Assembly (NCBI GenBank): GCA_964035575.1
Contig: OZ037864.1
Coordinates: 992,001 to 1,056,000 of the forward strand
Direction of reading: 5' to 3'
Origin: Rhynchopus sp. YZ270_cl-10
Taxonomy: Eukaryota > Euglenozoa > Diplonemea > Diplonemida > Diplonemidae
DNA length: 64,000 nt
Part shown: positions 1 to 10,113 of the stretch, one piece after another
How the letters are laid out: every line of letters starts with the position of its first letter
How positions within the stretch are numbered: the stretch's first letter is position 1
Position numbers and translations under genes: made by a program
Notes under the pieces: model-generated
The model's input: the letters and a program-made list of their open reading frames with translations, nothing else
Database searches by the model: none
Told to the model about the DNA's origin: nothing

Positions 1-25
1 CGCCGACGCTGAGGAGGAGGACTAG
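1..25 (+). CDS. 3' end of an upstream calreticulin copy (partial)
   Basis: The first 25 bases encode the last seven codons and the stop (positions 23-25) of a calreticulin. They are identical to the end of the complete gene at 2468-2492. The match continues into the 3' untranslated sequence to about position 63, interrupted by one 3-base indel, and then stops. The window therefore opens at the tail of a tandem paralogue, and the rest of that gene lies to the left. This is a direct sequence observation; only the assumption that the missing part is a full gene is inferred. Confidence 0.85.
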
Positions 26-730
26 ACTCTAGACCCTCCCCTCTTCTTTTTTCTTCTCTATTTTGTGTGTCTCTTTTTGTGCAAAAAAAAGCGAAAAGGC
101 GCTCCTGTGGAGTTACCGTGTTTCTTGATTCAGTTAACGAAAGCAAATTTCTCCAAGAGAGACATCTCAATCGCCCGACCCCGTTCGACCCCCCCCAGCC
201 CCCCCATCCCCCCTTTGCCAGAGTTTCTTGCTTGCTTTCATTTGCTCATCCCTGAGGGTGGTCTCTTCGGAGATCACTCACATTAATTTTCTTAATTCCT
301 GACTGTTTGTAGACTGGGATCACTCAGATCCTACCTACACCTCCCATCCCCCCGTAGAGGTGCCATCCGGCTTTCCCTTCATGTCGAAGGGGCAGACGAG
401 CTCGGATGTCACATTTTTTTTTTTTTCATTTTTTTGTTCTCCGCAGTTTCAGGGCTGCCCGGTACGTGACCGAATTCCAACGTGAGAAGTGTGTTTCCCC
501 CCCCACAAAGTGTTCCAAATGAGCAATGTAAGCATCAGACAGGGAAGAAACTCAGGACGAAGGGGAAGCATAAAGGCAACAAAAAAAAAAAAAGCGGAAA
601 AAAGAAATAAACGATTTTTTGGGGAAACCCCGGGTAAAAAAAAAAAGGGTCTCGTTATTTTCCCTATTGGTCGCTTGCTTTGTATTGTTCTTTCAAATTC
701 CATTTGCAGGGGTTCCCATTTGCTATCAAA
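26..730. other. Spacer between the two calreticulin copies
   Basis: The first part repeats the 3' UTR of the downstream copy to about position 63. The remainder is T-rich and C-rich low-complexity DNA with several homopolymer runs. I see no coding region, and the 5' leader of the complete calreticulin gene must lie within it. Confidence 0.6.
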
Positions 731-2492
731 ATGATGCGTGCCTGTGGGCTGATGCTGTGCGCCTCGGTGTGCACAGCTGAGGTGTTCTACAAGGAGACCT
801 TCGACAAGTCTTGGACCGACAGATGGGTCACCTCGAATGCCAAGGAAGGTCTTGGTGCGTTTTTCCGCACCTCTGGAGTGCACTTCGGAGACGAGGAGAT
901 CAACCAGGGAATCAAGACCTCTGAGGACGCTAAGTTCTACGCGTCGTCTGCCAAGTTCGACAAGGCCTTCGACAACAAGGACAAGCCCCTCGTTGTGTCC
1001 TTCACCGTCAAGCACGAGCAGGTATGTGGTTTAGGGAAGAGAAGTGACTATGTTAGGATTTTCCTTATTGTTTCTATTCACAATGGCAGTGCACCATGTG
1101 TTGACAGATGATTCTTTCAGCCAGGCTCTGAAGGCAGCAACCTCGGGCTGCACTGTCCGCATAAGTATTTGGCCCAAAGAATAATTATGATATCTAACAA
1201 AAAATGCACAGGGAATTGACTGCGGAGGTGGATACATCAAGGTGATGCCCGAGCTCGACCTTGCCAAGTTCGACGGAGACAGCGAGTACTTCATGATGTT
1301 CGGACCTGACATCTGCGGAGCCACCAAGAAGATCCACCTGATCTTCAACTACAAGGTATGCCTTATGGATGTTTGCACCTCTGTTGACATCGTCATGTGT
1401 TGGCGACGCTGTTGACAATGTTCCGTTTGTGGTGAAGAACTATCGTACCTCTTTGCAAACCACCACACATCGCCCCATGTTCCGTAATTAGAATTACCCA
1501 AAAATATGTTCTGAACCACACCACACACAGGGAGAGAACCTTCTCTGGAAGAAGGAGCCCCGTGCCGAGGACGACAAGCTCACCCACCAGTACACCGTGA
1601 TTGTGAACACCGACAACACCTACGAGGTGCAGGTTGACGGTGTGAAGAAGGAGAGCGGATCCCTGGAGGAGGACTGGGCCTTCCTGAAGCCCAAGGAGAT
1701 TGAGGACCCTGAGGACAAGAAGCCCGCGACCTGGGTTGACGACGCTGAGATGGACGACCCTGAGGACACCAAGCCCGCCGACTGGGGCTCGGAGCCTGAG
1801 GAGATCGCTGACCCCGAGGCCGAGAAGCCCGACGACTGGGATGAGGAGGACGACGGTGAGTGGGAGGCACCCATGATCCGCAACCCCAAGTTCCAGGGTG
1901 AGTGGAAGGCAAAGCGCATTGCCAACCCTGACTTCAAGGGCATCTGGGCCGCCAAGCGCATTGCCAACCCTGAGTACGAGACCGACGCTGAGCTCTACCA
2001 CGCACGCAAGCCCCTCGCCGCCGTCGGTATTGACGTGTGGCAGGTGAAGGCAGGATCCATCTTCGACAACATCATCGTCTCTGACGATGTTGAGGAGGTA
2101 CGTACCCACCACCCATATTTACTTGAAAATTACACCCCATTCTGCGAAGCCATGCAGCTGCTGCTGTGCTGACCAAGGTCACATGAGAACTTATATTCAT
2201 CTTATGATCTTCTTTACCCACTTTACAATCTAATACCAAACACATAGACCACATGCCGTTCTTTACTCCACACATCTGAATAACCGTATACCCACCCACC
2301 TTACCTTCACCTTCACCTTCTCCCCCCTCCCTGCAGGTGAAGAAGTTCCAGGACGCCACCTACGGCGCCACCATTGCGGCGGAGAAGAAGGCACAGGAGG
2401 AGGGAGAGGCAGCTGCCAAGGCCGAGGCCGAGGCCGCAGCAAAGGAGGCATCGGCGACCGAGGAGGACGCCGACGCTGAGGAGGAGGACTAG
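731..2492 (+). CDS. CALR: Calreticulin, four exons
   Basis: ER lectin chaperone that binds monoglucosylated glycoproteins and calcium. Exons are 731-1021, 1212-1355, 1531-2097 and 2337-2492, all phase 0, giving 385 residues. The protein starts with a short signal peptide (residues 1 to about 16, ending CTA). The globular domain carries the conserved VKHEQ and IDCGGGYIK motifs on either side of intron 1. The P-domain has three type-1 repeats (IxDPxxxKPxxW) followed by three type-2 repeats (GxWxxxxIxNPxF/Y). The C-terminal tail is acidic. There is no membrane segment after the P-domain, so it is calreticulin rather than calnexin. The tail ends in EEED with no KDEL/HDEL retrieval signal, which is unusual for the family. 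Introns start GTATGT, GTATGC and GTACGT and end in CAG. A second copy lies immediately upstream. Confidence 0.95.
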
Positions 2493-3759
2493 ACTCTAGA
2501 CCCTCCCCTCTTCTTCTTTTTTCTTCTCTATTTCGTTCTTTTCTATAGCGACCACTGCGGTGGAGGAGTTAGCAAAGACTCTCTCATATGACTTCGTCAC
2601 CCTGTGGCCTGCAGCATGAAACGATTTTTTAAAAACGTCCTGCCAACTTACGGTAGTACATTTCACTAGAAACTTTTACCGAGTGCTTGCAAAAAAACAA
2701 CTAGGAAAAAAATGAAAAAGAGATTTTACATAACGTAGTTTAAATGCTTTTTTGGTTTGCAAAAAGAAGAAAAAATTGTTTGCTGTGACCCCCCCCTGAC
2801 CCCGTACCCCCCTTGAAGTGTTTTTTTTTTTGTTTTTTTGAACCCAGACTGGTGATAAAGCGCTGACACGCTTTTATGACTATGGTAACGGTTCCACCCC
2901 AGGGTGCTTTTTTTTCTCTAAAGTAAAAAGGGGGTGTTGATTTCAGTGATATTGTGTCTTTGTTTTTTTACTCTATGTACTGGTTTTGATGCCCCTTTTT
3001 TATGAAATTGTTTCATTTTTTTAAAGTTATTTTCTTACTATTCTACTGTTTCTCTCCCCCTTAAAACGTTCTCAAGCAGCAAAAAAAAAACAAAAAAACG
3101 GCAACCATTCAAAACCCAATAACAACAACAACAGCAACACCCTGAATACTGCCTTTCCCTCCTCACAGACTTTTCTGTGAAGTGGGTTAACCTCTGTATT
3201 TTGGTTTCGCTAAAAATTGGTTTTCTGGAAAAGAAAAAGCGACGGGAAAACCCCCTGGGTCTTTTGGTGTTTTTTTAAAGAAAAAAGCAACGTTTTCCCC
3301 CCATTTTTCCCCCCAATCGCAACTGACAGAGACGCACAGAAGCACCACAGTTCCCGCCTCACAATGGAAGTTATTTCCTTTCCCTTTTCACAGTACCGTA
3401 GGCAAGCAAATATGGGGTGCCACCATCATTCCTGAACAACCGTCTCTTCAACGAGAAAAGACAGTCGAATTCGATAGTGTTGCGGATGTGCGCGCATGAG
3501 ACATTCATATGACAAAAAGATTTCTTTAAATTTTCCGTGCTTAGCGGTCAGCTTATTACTCAAATCCCTGATCCCCTCCTCCCTCACCCTCTTCCCCTCA
3601 CAACCTGCACAACCAAAACAGAGTAAACACACACAGTACACACCCCACCCTTATCTATATATACCCCCATAAAACTCTGTCCCCATCTTTCCCCCGTCCC
3701 CAGCTGCACCCCCGTACCCTTTTTTTTTAGCAGTGCCACACCCCTTTACAATTCATGGC
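2493..3759. other. Spacer after calreticulin
   Basis: AT-rich spacer with many A, T and C homopolymer runs. Positions 3408-3455 resemble other dispersed fragments in the window (a GGTG(A)CAnCATCAT-CC(T/C)GAAnAACCGTCT core also seen near 41276 and 37670). No gene is supported. Confidence 0.5.
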
Positions 3760-4986
3760 ATGAGGGCAGGCGCTGATCGAGGCCTGCGGCGCGATCGAAA
3801 CTCCTTGTACGCAACGACCTTGGTATGATGCACTTTGCTCTTCCCCCGTGGTTTGTTTATTTTTTTAGAAAAAATTGGAATAGTGTAAACTTATGTGCAA
3901 GCTTCACTGTATTTTTAAAGTCTGAGGCTTAAAACGGCAAAATAAATCTTACGCAACTCCCTGCCGTCATATCAGCCGGCCTTTTTCTTTTCCCCCTCCA
4001 CCTATCTACTAACCCCCCTTTTCTCACAGAGAGGTGGGTGGCGACAGAAGGATTTTGACCATACCTTGGGTACGGGGAGGCGGTTGCGTGGGGGTGCTGC
4101 ACTTGGTGCTGTGACGTACCCGGGGCCGTCTGTCTTGAGCCCTGCACGGAATACCCGAGAGACGCTTCTACAGGACCGCCTTGCGGGCACTGCAGAGAGC
4201 AAATTCCGCACACGCCTTGTCGCAGCACGCGACGCAGATTTGCTGTACTCTGAGACACCCCCCGCACCACCCATGGGCGCATGCACCTCTGCACCCTCTG
4301 TCGGGCCTCCACACGACTACCGCGACCGCCCCGGCACCTTCCCAAGCAAGCACCCCACCGCTCCCCTCACAGCAACCCTCTTCAAGGAGACACACCAGCC
4401 CACACCCCCTGAGGCAGTCTCGCCTACTGGGAAGCTATGTTGCGATAAATGCGACGGAGCGCATGCGACCGACAACTGCCCGCACTATCCAAAACCACGG
4501 GAAAACCATCCTGACGCATTGCGGAGGAAGGCGCCAGAGATGGGGCGACCATGTGGAGATATGGTGGTACGGCGTGCGCAGGTGGTACGGCAGCCAGGGG
4601 ATGGGAGTTGTTTGTTTCACAGCCTCTGCCATGGGCTTGGGAGTGGGAGTGGGTCCGCCGCCTCTCTCAGACGCGAGCTGTGCTCCTGGATCAAACTTAA
4701 TCCTAACGTCAAAATCGCGGATACCCCCCTCCGCGACTGGCTCTGGTGGGACTCAAAACGCTCTCCCGCTGCCTATGCAGCAAGCATGTCCATCTCCGGT
4801 TGGGGTGGTGGCATAGAAATGGCCGCCTGTTCTCGTGTACGCAGTGTTAACATCCACGTCTGGGAGCAAAACCGTCTCGGTCCAGGCTACCGTAGGATTT
4901 CCTGCTTCGACAGCCCTGGGCATGCCTCAAAAACAATCAACGTTTTGTACCAAGGGGGTGTCCACTATGATGCGTTGGTTCTGTAA
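3760..4986 (+). CDS. OTU-family cysteine protease (deubiquitinase) with a zinc knuckle
   Basis: Predicted to cleave ubiquitin chains. My model has a 63-nt first exon (3760-3822), an intron 3823-4029 (GTATGA...CACAG) and a second exon 4030-4986, giving 339 residues. The reading frame is open on both sides of the junction. A zinc-knuckle-like motif (C159-x2-C162-x3-H166-x4-C171) precedes the OTU domain. The OTU nucleophile motif GDGSCLFHSL has Asp212 and Cys215, and the catalytic His333 lies in VHYDALVL at the extreme C-terminus, as expected for OTU proteins. If the short first exon is not used, the first in-frame ATG is at 4273, giving a protein that begins MGACTS, a possible N-myristoylation signal. 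The OTU assignment is firm; the 5' end is not. The N-terminal third is Pro/Thr-rich and probably disordered. Confidence 0.8.
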
Positions 4987-5408
4987 GGGGGTTGTTTGCA
5001 AAAACTACGTGGGGGAGGGGAAGGAGGGGGAAAAGGGAGGGTGTCTGGAGGAAGGGTTGTCCATTTTAAATATTATTTCAATTTTTTTCCCCCCAGGATC
5101 TGTCATCCAAAACGGGGGGGAGAAAACAGGAAATATAATAAAAAGGACAAAAAACTTTTACTCAGACACCCTAAGGGGGGGGGGGGGTTTTAGTAGATCA
5201 AGTTTCCACGTTGGTCATGGGTTGTAGTTTGGGGGGGGTTTTTTTTTTCTGCATTTTTTTTCCCTGTACAATTGCTTCTCTTTCCCCATCCCCCCTTTGT
5301 TTTCTGATGTTTACTCTATTTCCAGTGAGCGTCACTCCGTACTCTCTTTTAATGAGTATTTACAACCCTCCCGCCAGGTACCCGAAGGCTCCCGGCGGGA
5401 GGGTCATA

Positions 5409-5621
5409 TTTTCGAAACCCTCCCGCCAGGTTTTTTGCTCGAGGGAGCCCTGTTGGACCACGAGGGGACCCGTGTGGGCCCGAGGGAGGCCGTGTGGGGG
5501 AACGAGGGCGAAGCCCGAGCCCCACACGGCCTCCCGAGGGCCCACACGGGTCCCCGAGGGTCCAACAGGGCTCCCGAGAGCAAAAAACCCAGCGGGAGTG
5601 GTTTCGAAAAGGACCCTCACA
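5409..5621. repeat. Long GC-rich imperfect inverted repeat (hairpin)
   Basis: Two arms of about 100 bp, beginning TTTTCGAAAC at 5409 and ending GTTTCGAAAA at 5621, are near-perfect reverse complements around a short loop near 5505-5518. The arms contain CCCGAGGG, CCCACACGG and CAACAGGGCTCCC blocks. The open frames inside are by-products of the symmetry, not genes. Confidence 0.85.
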
Positions 5622-5726
5622 ACGGAGAGCCTAAGGGGTGGCTAGGGGGGTTGTAGGACGCTTTGTTTCACGCGGGAGGGTCAAAAAAACCCTCACCGAC
5701 GCTACGTAGAGTGAGAAAAACCCAAA

Positions 5727-5860
5727 AAACCTGGCGGGAGGGTCCAAAAGCTGGCGGGAGGGTCCGGACCCTCCCGCCAGGTCTACCCTCCCGCCGGGTG
5801 GGTTTGACCCTCCCGGCGGGCGTGTAAAGTAGCTGGCGGGAGGGTCTTTTTGACCCTCCC
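5727..5860. repeat. Cluster of ACCCTCCCGCCAGG palindromic repeats
   Basis: At least six copies, in both orientations, of ACCCTCCCGCCAGG or its reverse complement. A perfect 30-bp palindrome sits at 5751-5780. The same unit flanks the large hairpin at 5366-5430. Together these make a roughly 500-bp GC-rich island in T-rich spacer. Confidence 0.8.
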
Positions 5861-7620
5861 TAGGGAAACAAAAAAAGGAAGTCCATGCAGTCAACTGTAG
5901 TTGTTACAACTTTCCATAAGCCCCCCCTCCCCCCCCTGTTCCCTGTTTGTTTGATTGTTTTCCCTTGTATTATTTGCCTTCTTTTTGTTTGTTTATTTTT
6001 GCTCAAGGTAGAGGCTCATTCCCAAAGTTCCCCTCGAGACTCGAAAAAAAATGTGTGTCGTATGTGTTGTTGTTGCTTTGAAGCAGGACCTTTTCGTCTG
6101 CTTGAGAACACACCTTTTTTTGCTTTGTTTTTAGAGGGAGTATTTTGTTTTTCTTTGAAAAAAACCGTCAACACGTGTAGACACCGCGTTGTTGTGGTGT
6201 CTCGGCGTTTGTCTGTTTTGTGTACACTTTTGATTTCTTCTCTTTGGGTCTACTAAAGTACGAAAGACGTAGGTCATCTCACCATTTTTGGTTCTGTTAT
6301 CGACCTTGGAACAGGGTATCCCTTTGTTCTCGGGAAAAAAAACAGCAATTTTTTTGGATTTATGTTCTCGTTTTTCCCCTTTTTTTTGGGGGGGCTTTTT
6401 TGTTTTGCCCTTTTCGGATTTTCCGAAGCTCTACCTTCACTGTAGTGGATTTTTTTGTCGATTTTTTTTTATACGTTTTGGAAGTTGTTAGTTAAAGGTG
6501 GAGGATCGCAAGACCCGGCTAGCCCACACAGAACAACACATGCCGCCAGGGCTAGTAGTATCAAGTAAAAGCGAAAAAGGCAACTTGGAAGAATGGAGTG
6601 CGCCCAGAAACGATTCATTCTAGGAATTTTCATTTTTTTTTCCCCCCCCTGCTTCCTTTTTCACAAATACATGTATTAGAGTGGCGAAGCCAAGGTGACA
6701 GGCCTCACTGCTCTGCTGCCCTCACGAGGGGGGTGCACGTTATCGACACTTCGTTTCTTCTTTTTTTATCCTCATTTTTTCTCTTGCAAACCCCTGATTG
6801 TCTTCTCCACAGTTTTCTGTCAAGCCCTTGTGTTTTGTTTTTTTTTTTGTCTTTTGTTGCGAAGAAGCTATAAGGGAGCCTTAATTGTTCCCAACACACC
6901 TTCCCCTACCCCTTAATTTCTCTTACCTTGGGTTACACAAAAAAAATGAGTTATTAAAAAGGAGACATCGGTGATTTGGCTAAAGGATGTGTTACAAAAA
7001 AAAGGTAGCAAATGGTGTAGGGGTGAGGGGGGGTTTTCATAAGATGATTAAACACTGTGAGGCTTAAGTTCATCTTACCCAAATTTTTTTTTTTTTTTCG
7101 TTTGATTTTTTTTCTATGATTCTGGATTAGCAACAAATATCAAGACCTGTTAGGATTGAGGAAAGACAAAAAAGAGATCATTGGTCTTCGGGCGACTATT
7201 GTGTACAGAACCCGTCGGCTGGGGGGTGATTATCGAAAACTGCAAAAAAATGAAAAAAGTGGAGCTCATCCTCGGATGTCTGCACTAATACAATCAAGTC
7301 TTTCAAAAAAGGGAAAGAAGGTCAGATTAGAGGATTTCTAGTTTTGTCACATCTCTGCCAGCTCTTTAGGGATGAGGTAGTCCGTCTGTAAATATCTCAA
7401 AAGAAGGTAAACACAGAACCTACATCTTTGGTAGGGTGATTGTCGATTACAACAACAAAAAAAAACTGCACAACATTCCCCTCCGCTCCCCCCACTGTTC
7501 CAATTATTTCTTCGAACAAACAAACAAAGGCGATTTTTTGCAAACCCGTATCTTTCCAGAAAATATACTAATCCCCAATACGTCCCAGAAAAACACACAC
7601 ACACACACATCCGCGAAGAT

Positions 7621-9876
7621 ATGGCACACGAAGTTCCACGGTACACCGATGTGTGTCGTTTGGGGGGTGCAGCGGAGAAGGCTACACCATTGACAGCGAA
7701 GCTTCGCACTGCAGTGCGTTTGGCGTGTTTGACGTATGAGAGTGACGAGACTATTCGTCGGTGGGAGAAGGGCGAGTCAGTGTCGCTTGTTGACAGCAAA
7801 ATGTGCTACGGTGCAAAGTTCGACAAAGCAGAGCTCTATCCCATCAAGGTGACCCTCCAAGGCAAGGATGCCCTGGGGAACTACCACAAGGCGCAGTGGC
7901 TTGCGGGACACTGTGGCAACGTTCTGTACATCGCCTTCAAGGGGAGCAGCTCCGCGACAGACTTCATCCTTGACTCCTCTCTGTCCGATCAGGTGACACC
8001 AACGGGGATGAGAACGCACTCAGGGTTCTACTCCGGGGTGCAGCAGGAGCTTCTCTCCATCCTCGAGGTCTGCAACAGAGAAACAAAGTTTGGTGAAATC
8101 GTCTTCTGTGGGCATTCCTTGGGAGGTGCGTACTCGATTGTCGCGATGATGGAGATCTGTGCACACATCCTCTTTGAGCGCGACGCAAAGACATGCGAGG
8201 CCATCACCTTTGGTGCCCCACTCACCGTCTCCGCTGACAAGGCGGACTCCCCCGCGAACCTGCCCTCTGAGTTGGCGCTGGCGCACCCACCGATCACGAA
8301 CGTTGTGGCGAACTACGACATTGTGCCACGTCTGCTGGCCATGACTCTCGACACCGCCAGCAAGTTTATGCAGGAGGTCCCTGGGGTCATGAACAGTGCG
8401 CTGCATACGATGGTCGGCATGGCAAAACGGGCAGGGATGTTCAACACGGAACACATGATGGAGTCGATCCAGCATCTGCGCGAGTGTTTCCGCCCTATGG
8501 GGACGTATCTGGTTGCGCAGACAGGGGTAGTGCAGGGTGTGCGGCGGACGACTGCGGCGATCCTTCAACCGGACCGTGTGGATGAGATCTTCGAGGCCCT
8601 GCGCTACATGCCCGGCCTCGACCCCACAGAGGAGGCAAAGAACCGCGTCGATTTCGTGCGTGACAGCATCAACGACCACAGCATGGCGAACTCCTACTGG
8701 CCCATCGTCGAGCAGCTCTGTGCCTCCATCGAAGGCTCTGACAGCACACCCATCACCAGACTCGTCGACACTGTGGAGCACTCCGTCTCCTCCATGAGCG
8801 AGTCTGCACGGCGCAAGATCGACGACCACCATCTCCGCAGTGCGATCGAAGCATACGAACCACGCGATGCTATGGGTCTCTCCTTCCCCAACGAGGGCAT
8901 CATGAAGGAGCTTCCGCCTGCAGACAGAGAGGCGTGGTGGCGCCTCCGCGAGGAGATGTGCAGACTCACAAGGTCAACAGGAGAGGCTCGTGACCGTGCC
9001 CTGGCACGCATGCCGCCGGTGGAGCTCGAGAAGCAGGAAACAGCGGAGGAACGCGAGCTCGCCTCCGCCTGCCTGGTTGCAGAGGCAGTGCAGAAGATCG
9101 CTGTGCCCGACAAGGAAAAGTCCTCCCTCTCCTCACGCTTCACCTCCGCGTTCTCAAAGGACCTGAAACAGCCGACCCCTTTCCTCGTCAACTTCGTGGA
9201 CCCCCCACAATACATTGAACTCTCGGTTGGAAAGAAATTCAAGGCAATTGTGCAGCCAAAGGAGGCAGTCAGCTTGGAGGGCTGCTCCGCACGCGACACG
9301 CTCTTTGTGACTTTGGGAGACAAACGCTCTGAGATTACTATTCCTGATGCAACCTCTTCTGAGACGAGGGTGCTGGTTGTGGAGCGCAGTGGGGTGCTTG
9401 GTCTTATGATTCATGAGTCTGCTTTGCGGTCGTCCGAGGCGGGAAGTTGGAACCCTTTTGCTAAGGCTAAGGCTGGCGAGGATGTGGTGAAGAGGGTTGA
9501 TATCAGGATGATTGCGCCTTCGGCAGAAGCGAGAGAGAGGCATCTGCACACACTGTCATACTTGCTTCAGTCCATGGAGTCGACTCACACTGTACAGGTG
9601 TCCGACGCAGTACCGCTTGGTGTTGGCATCGATGAATCGATGTTCGACAAAGCAGACCACTGCCGTATCTGCGCCACAAAGCTTTCCTCAGGCCCTATGG
9701 GCACACATAGACATCACTGCCGTGCGTGCGGTTCCAGTGTTTGCCAAAAATGTTCCCCAGACACCGTCCACCTTTTCACATACGGTGTGACCCCGGTCCG
9801 TGCGTGCGCCTCCTGTGTTTCTGCCCTCGCAGTTGACAACAGAGACCACACCGTGTCGGTTGTGTCAGAGGTGTGA
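7621..9876 (+). CDS. Class-3 lipase fused to a C-terminal FYVE zinc finger
   Basis: Single-exon gene of 751 residues starting at an ATG. The N-terminal third is an alpha/beta-hydrolase of the class-3 (Rhizomucor-type) lipase family. It has the VLYIAFKGSS oxyanion-region strand, the nucleophile elbow GHSLGG with Ser166, and NYDIVPRLL with the probable catalytic Asp233. The middle part (about 240-670) is helical with no recognised domain. Residues 679-737 form a FYVE-type finger with eight spaced cysteines (C681, C684, C700, C703, C708, C711, C729, C732), the basic RHHCRACG patch that binds phosphatidylinositol 3-phosphate, and a final VRACASC. The usual upstream WxxD is not evident. The inferred role is a lipid hydrolase recruited to PI3P-rich endosomal or autophagic membranes. 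No signal peptide or membrane segment is seen, so it should be cytosolic. The catalytic His was not assigned. Confidence 0.9.
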   Translation: MAHEVPRYTDVCRLGGAAEKATPLTAKLRTAVRLACLTYESDETIRRWEKGESVSLVDSKMCYGAKFDKAELYPIKVTLQGKDALGNYHKAQWLAGHCGNVLYIAFKGSSSATDFILDSSLSDQVTPTGMRTHSGFYSGVQQELLSILEVCNRETKFGEIVFCGHSLGGAYSIVAMMEICAHILFERDAKTCEAITFGAPLTVSADKADSPANLPSELALAHPPITNVVANYDIVPRLLAMTLDTASKFMQEVPGVMNSALHTMVGMAKRAGMFNTEHMMESIQHLRECFRPMGTYLVAQTGVVQGVRRTTAAILQPDRVDEIFEALRYMPGLDPTEEAKNRVDFVRDSINDHSMANSYWPIVEQLCASIEGSDSTPITRLVDTVEHSVSSMSESARRKIDDHHLRSAIEAYEPRDAMGLSFPNEGIMKELPPADREAWWRLREEMCRLTRSTGEARDRALARMPPVELEKQETAEERELASACLVAEAVQKIAVPDKEKSSLSSRFTSAFSKDLKQPTPFLVNFVDPPQYIELSVGKKFKAIVQPKEAVSLEGCSARDTLFVTLGDKRSEITIPDATSSETRVLVVERSGVLGLMIHESALRSSEAGSWNPFAKAKAGEDVVKRVDIRMIAPSAEARERHLHTLSYLLQSMESTHTVQVSDAVPLGVGIDESMFDKADHCRICATKLSSGPMGTHRHHCRACGSSVCQKCSPDTVHLFTYGVTPVRACASCVSALAVDNRDHTVSVVSEV

Positions 9877-9971
9877 TAATATGAGAGGGGTTGTGGCAAG
9901 TTCAAGATGATTTTTCTTTTTCCACTCTTGTCAAATCCGGCACGGTGATGATGTTACTAGGGTTTTTGGTC

Positions 9972-10113
9972 ATATAACATGTTATGTGACATGCTTCATG
10001 ACATGCTTTAAACATAACATGCTTGAGCATGTTATATGACATGCTAAGCATGTTATATAACATGCTTAGCATGTCATTTAACATGTTATATGACATGCTG
10101 AGCATGTTATGCT
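9972..10113. repeat. Left subterminal palindromic array
   Basis: About eight overlapping units of ACATGCT and its complement AGCATGT, joined by TTATATGAC or TTATATAAC. The array can fold into several alternative hairpins and mirrors the array at the other end of the element. Confidence 0.8.

Larger units (their letters stand above)
4987..7620. other. Spacer between the OTU and lipase genes
   Basis: Apart from the palindromic island at 5.4-5.9 kb, this is T-rich low-complexity DNA. Short dispersed-repeat fragments occur at 7050-7085 (GAGGCTTAAGTTCATCTTA), 7184-7240 and 7433-7455 (GATTGTCGATTACAACAAC). No gene is supported. Confidence 0.5.

Noticed and set aside
1393-2112. 239-residue minus-strand open frame over calreticulin
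   Set aside because: It mirrors the GC-rich coding exon and crosses intron 2; the + strand gene explains it.
5211-5656. Open frames across the GC-rich palindromes
   Set aside because: Both strands and several frames stay open because the sequence is self-complementary; composition is repetitive.
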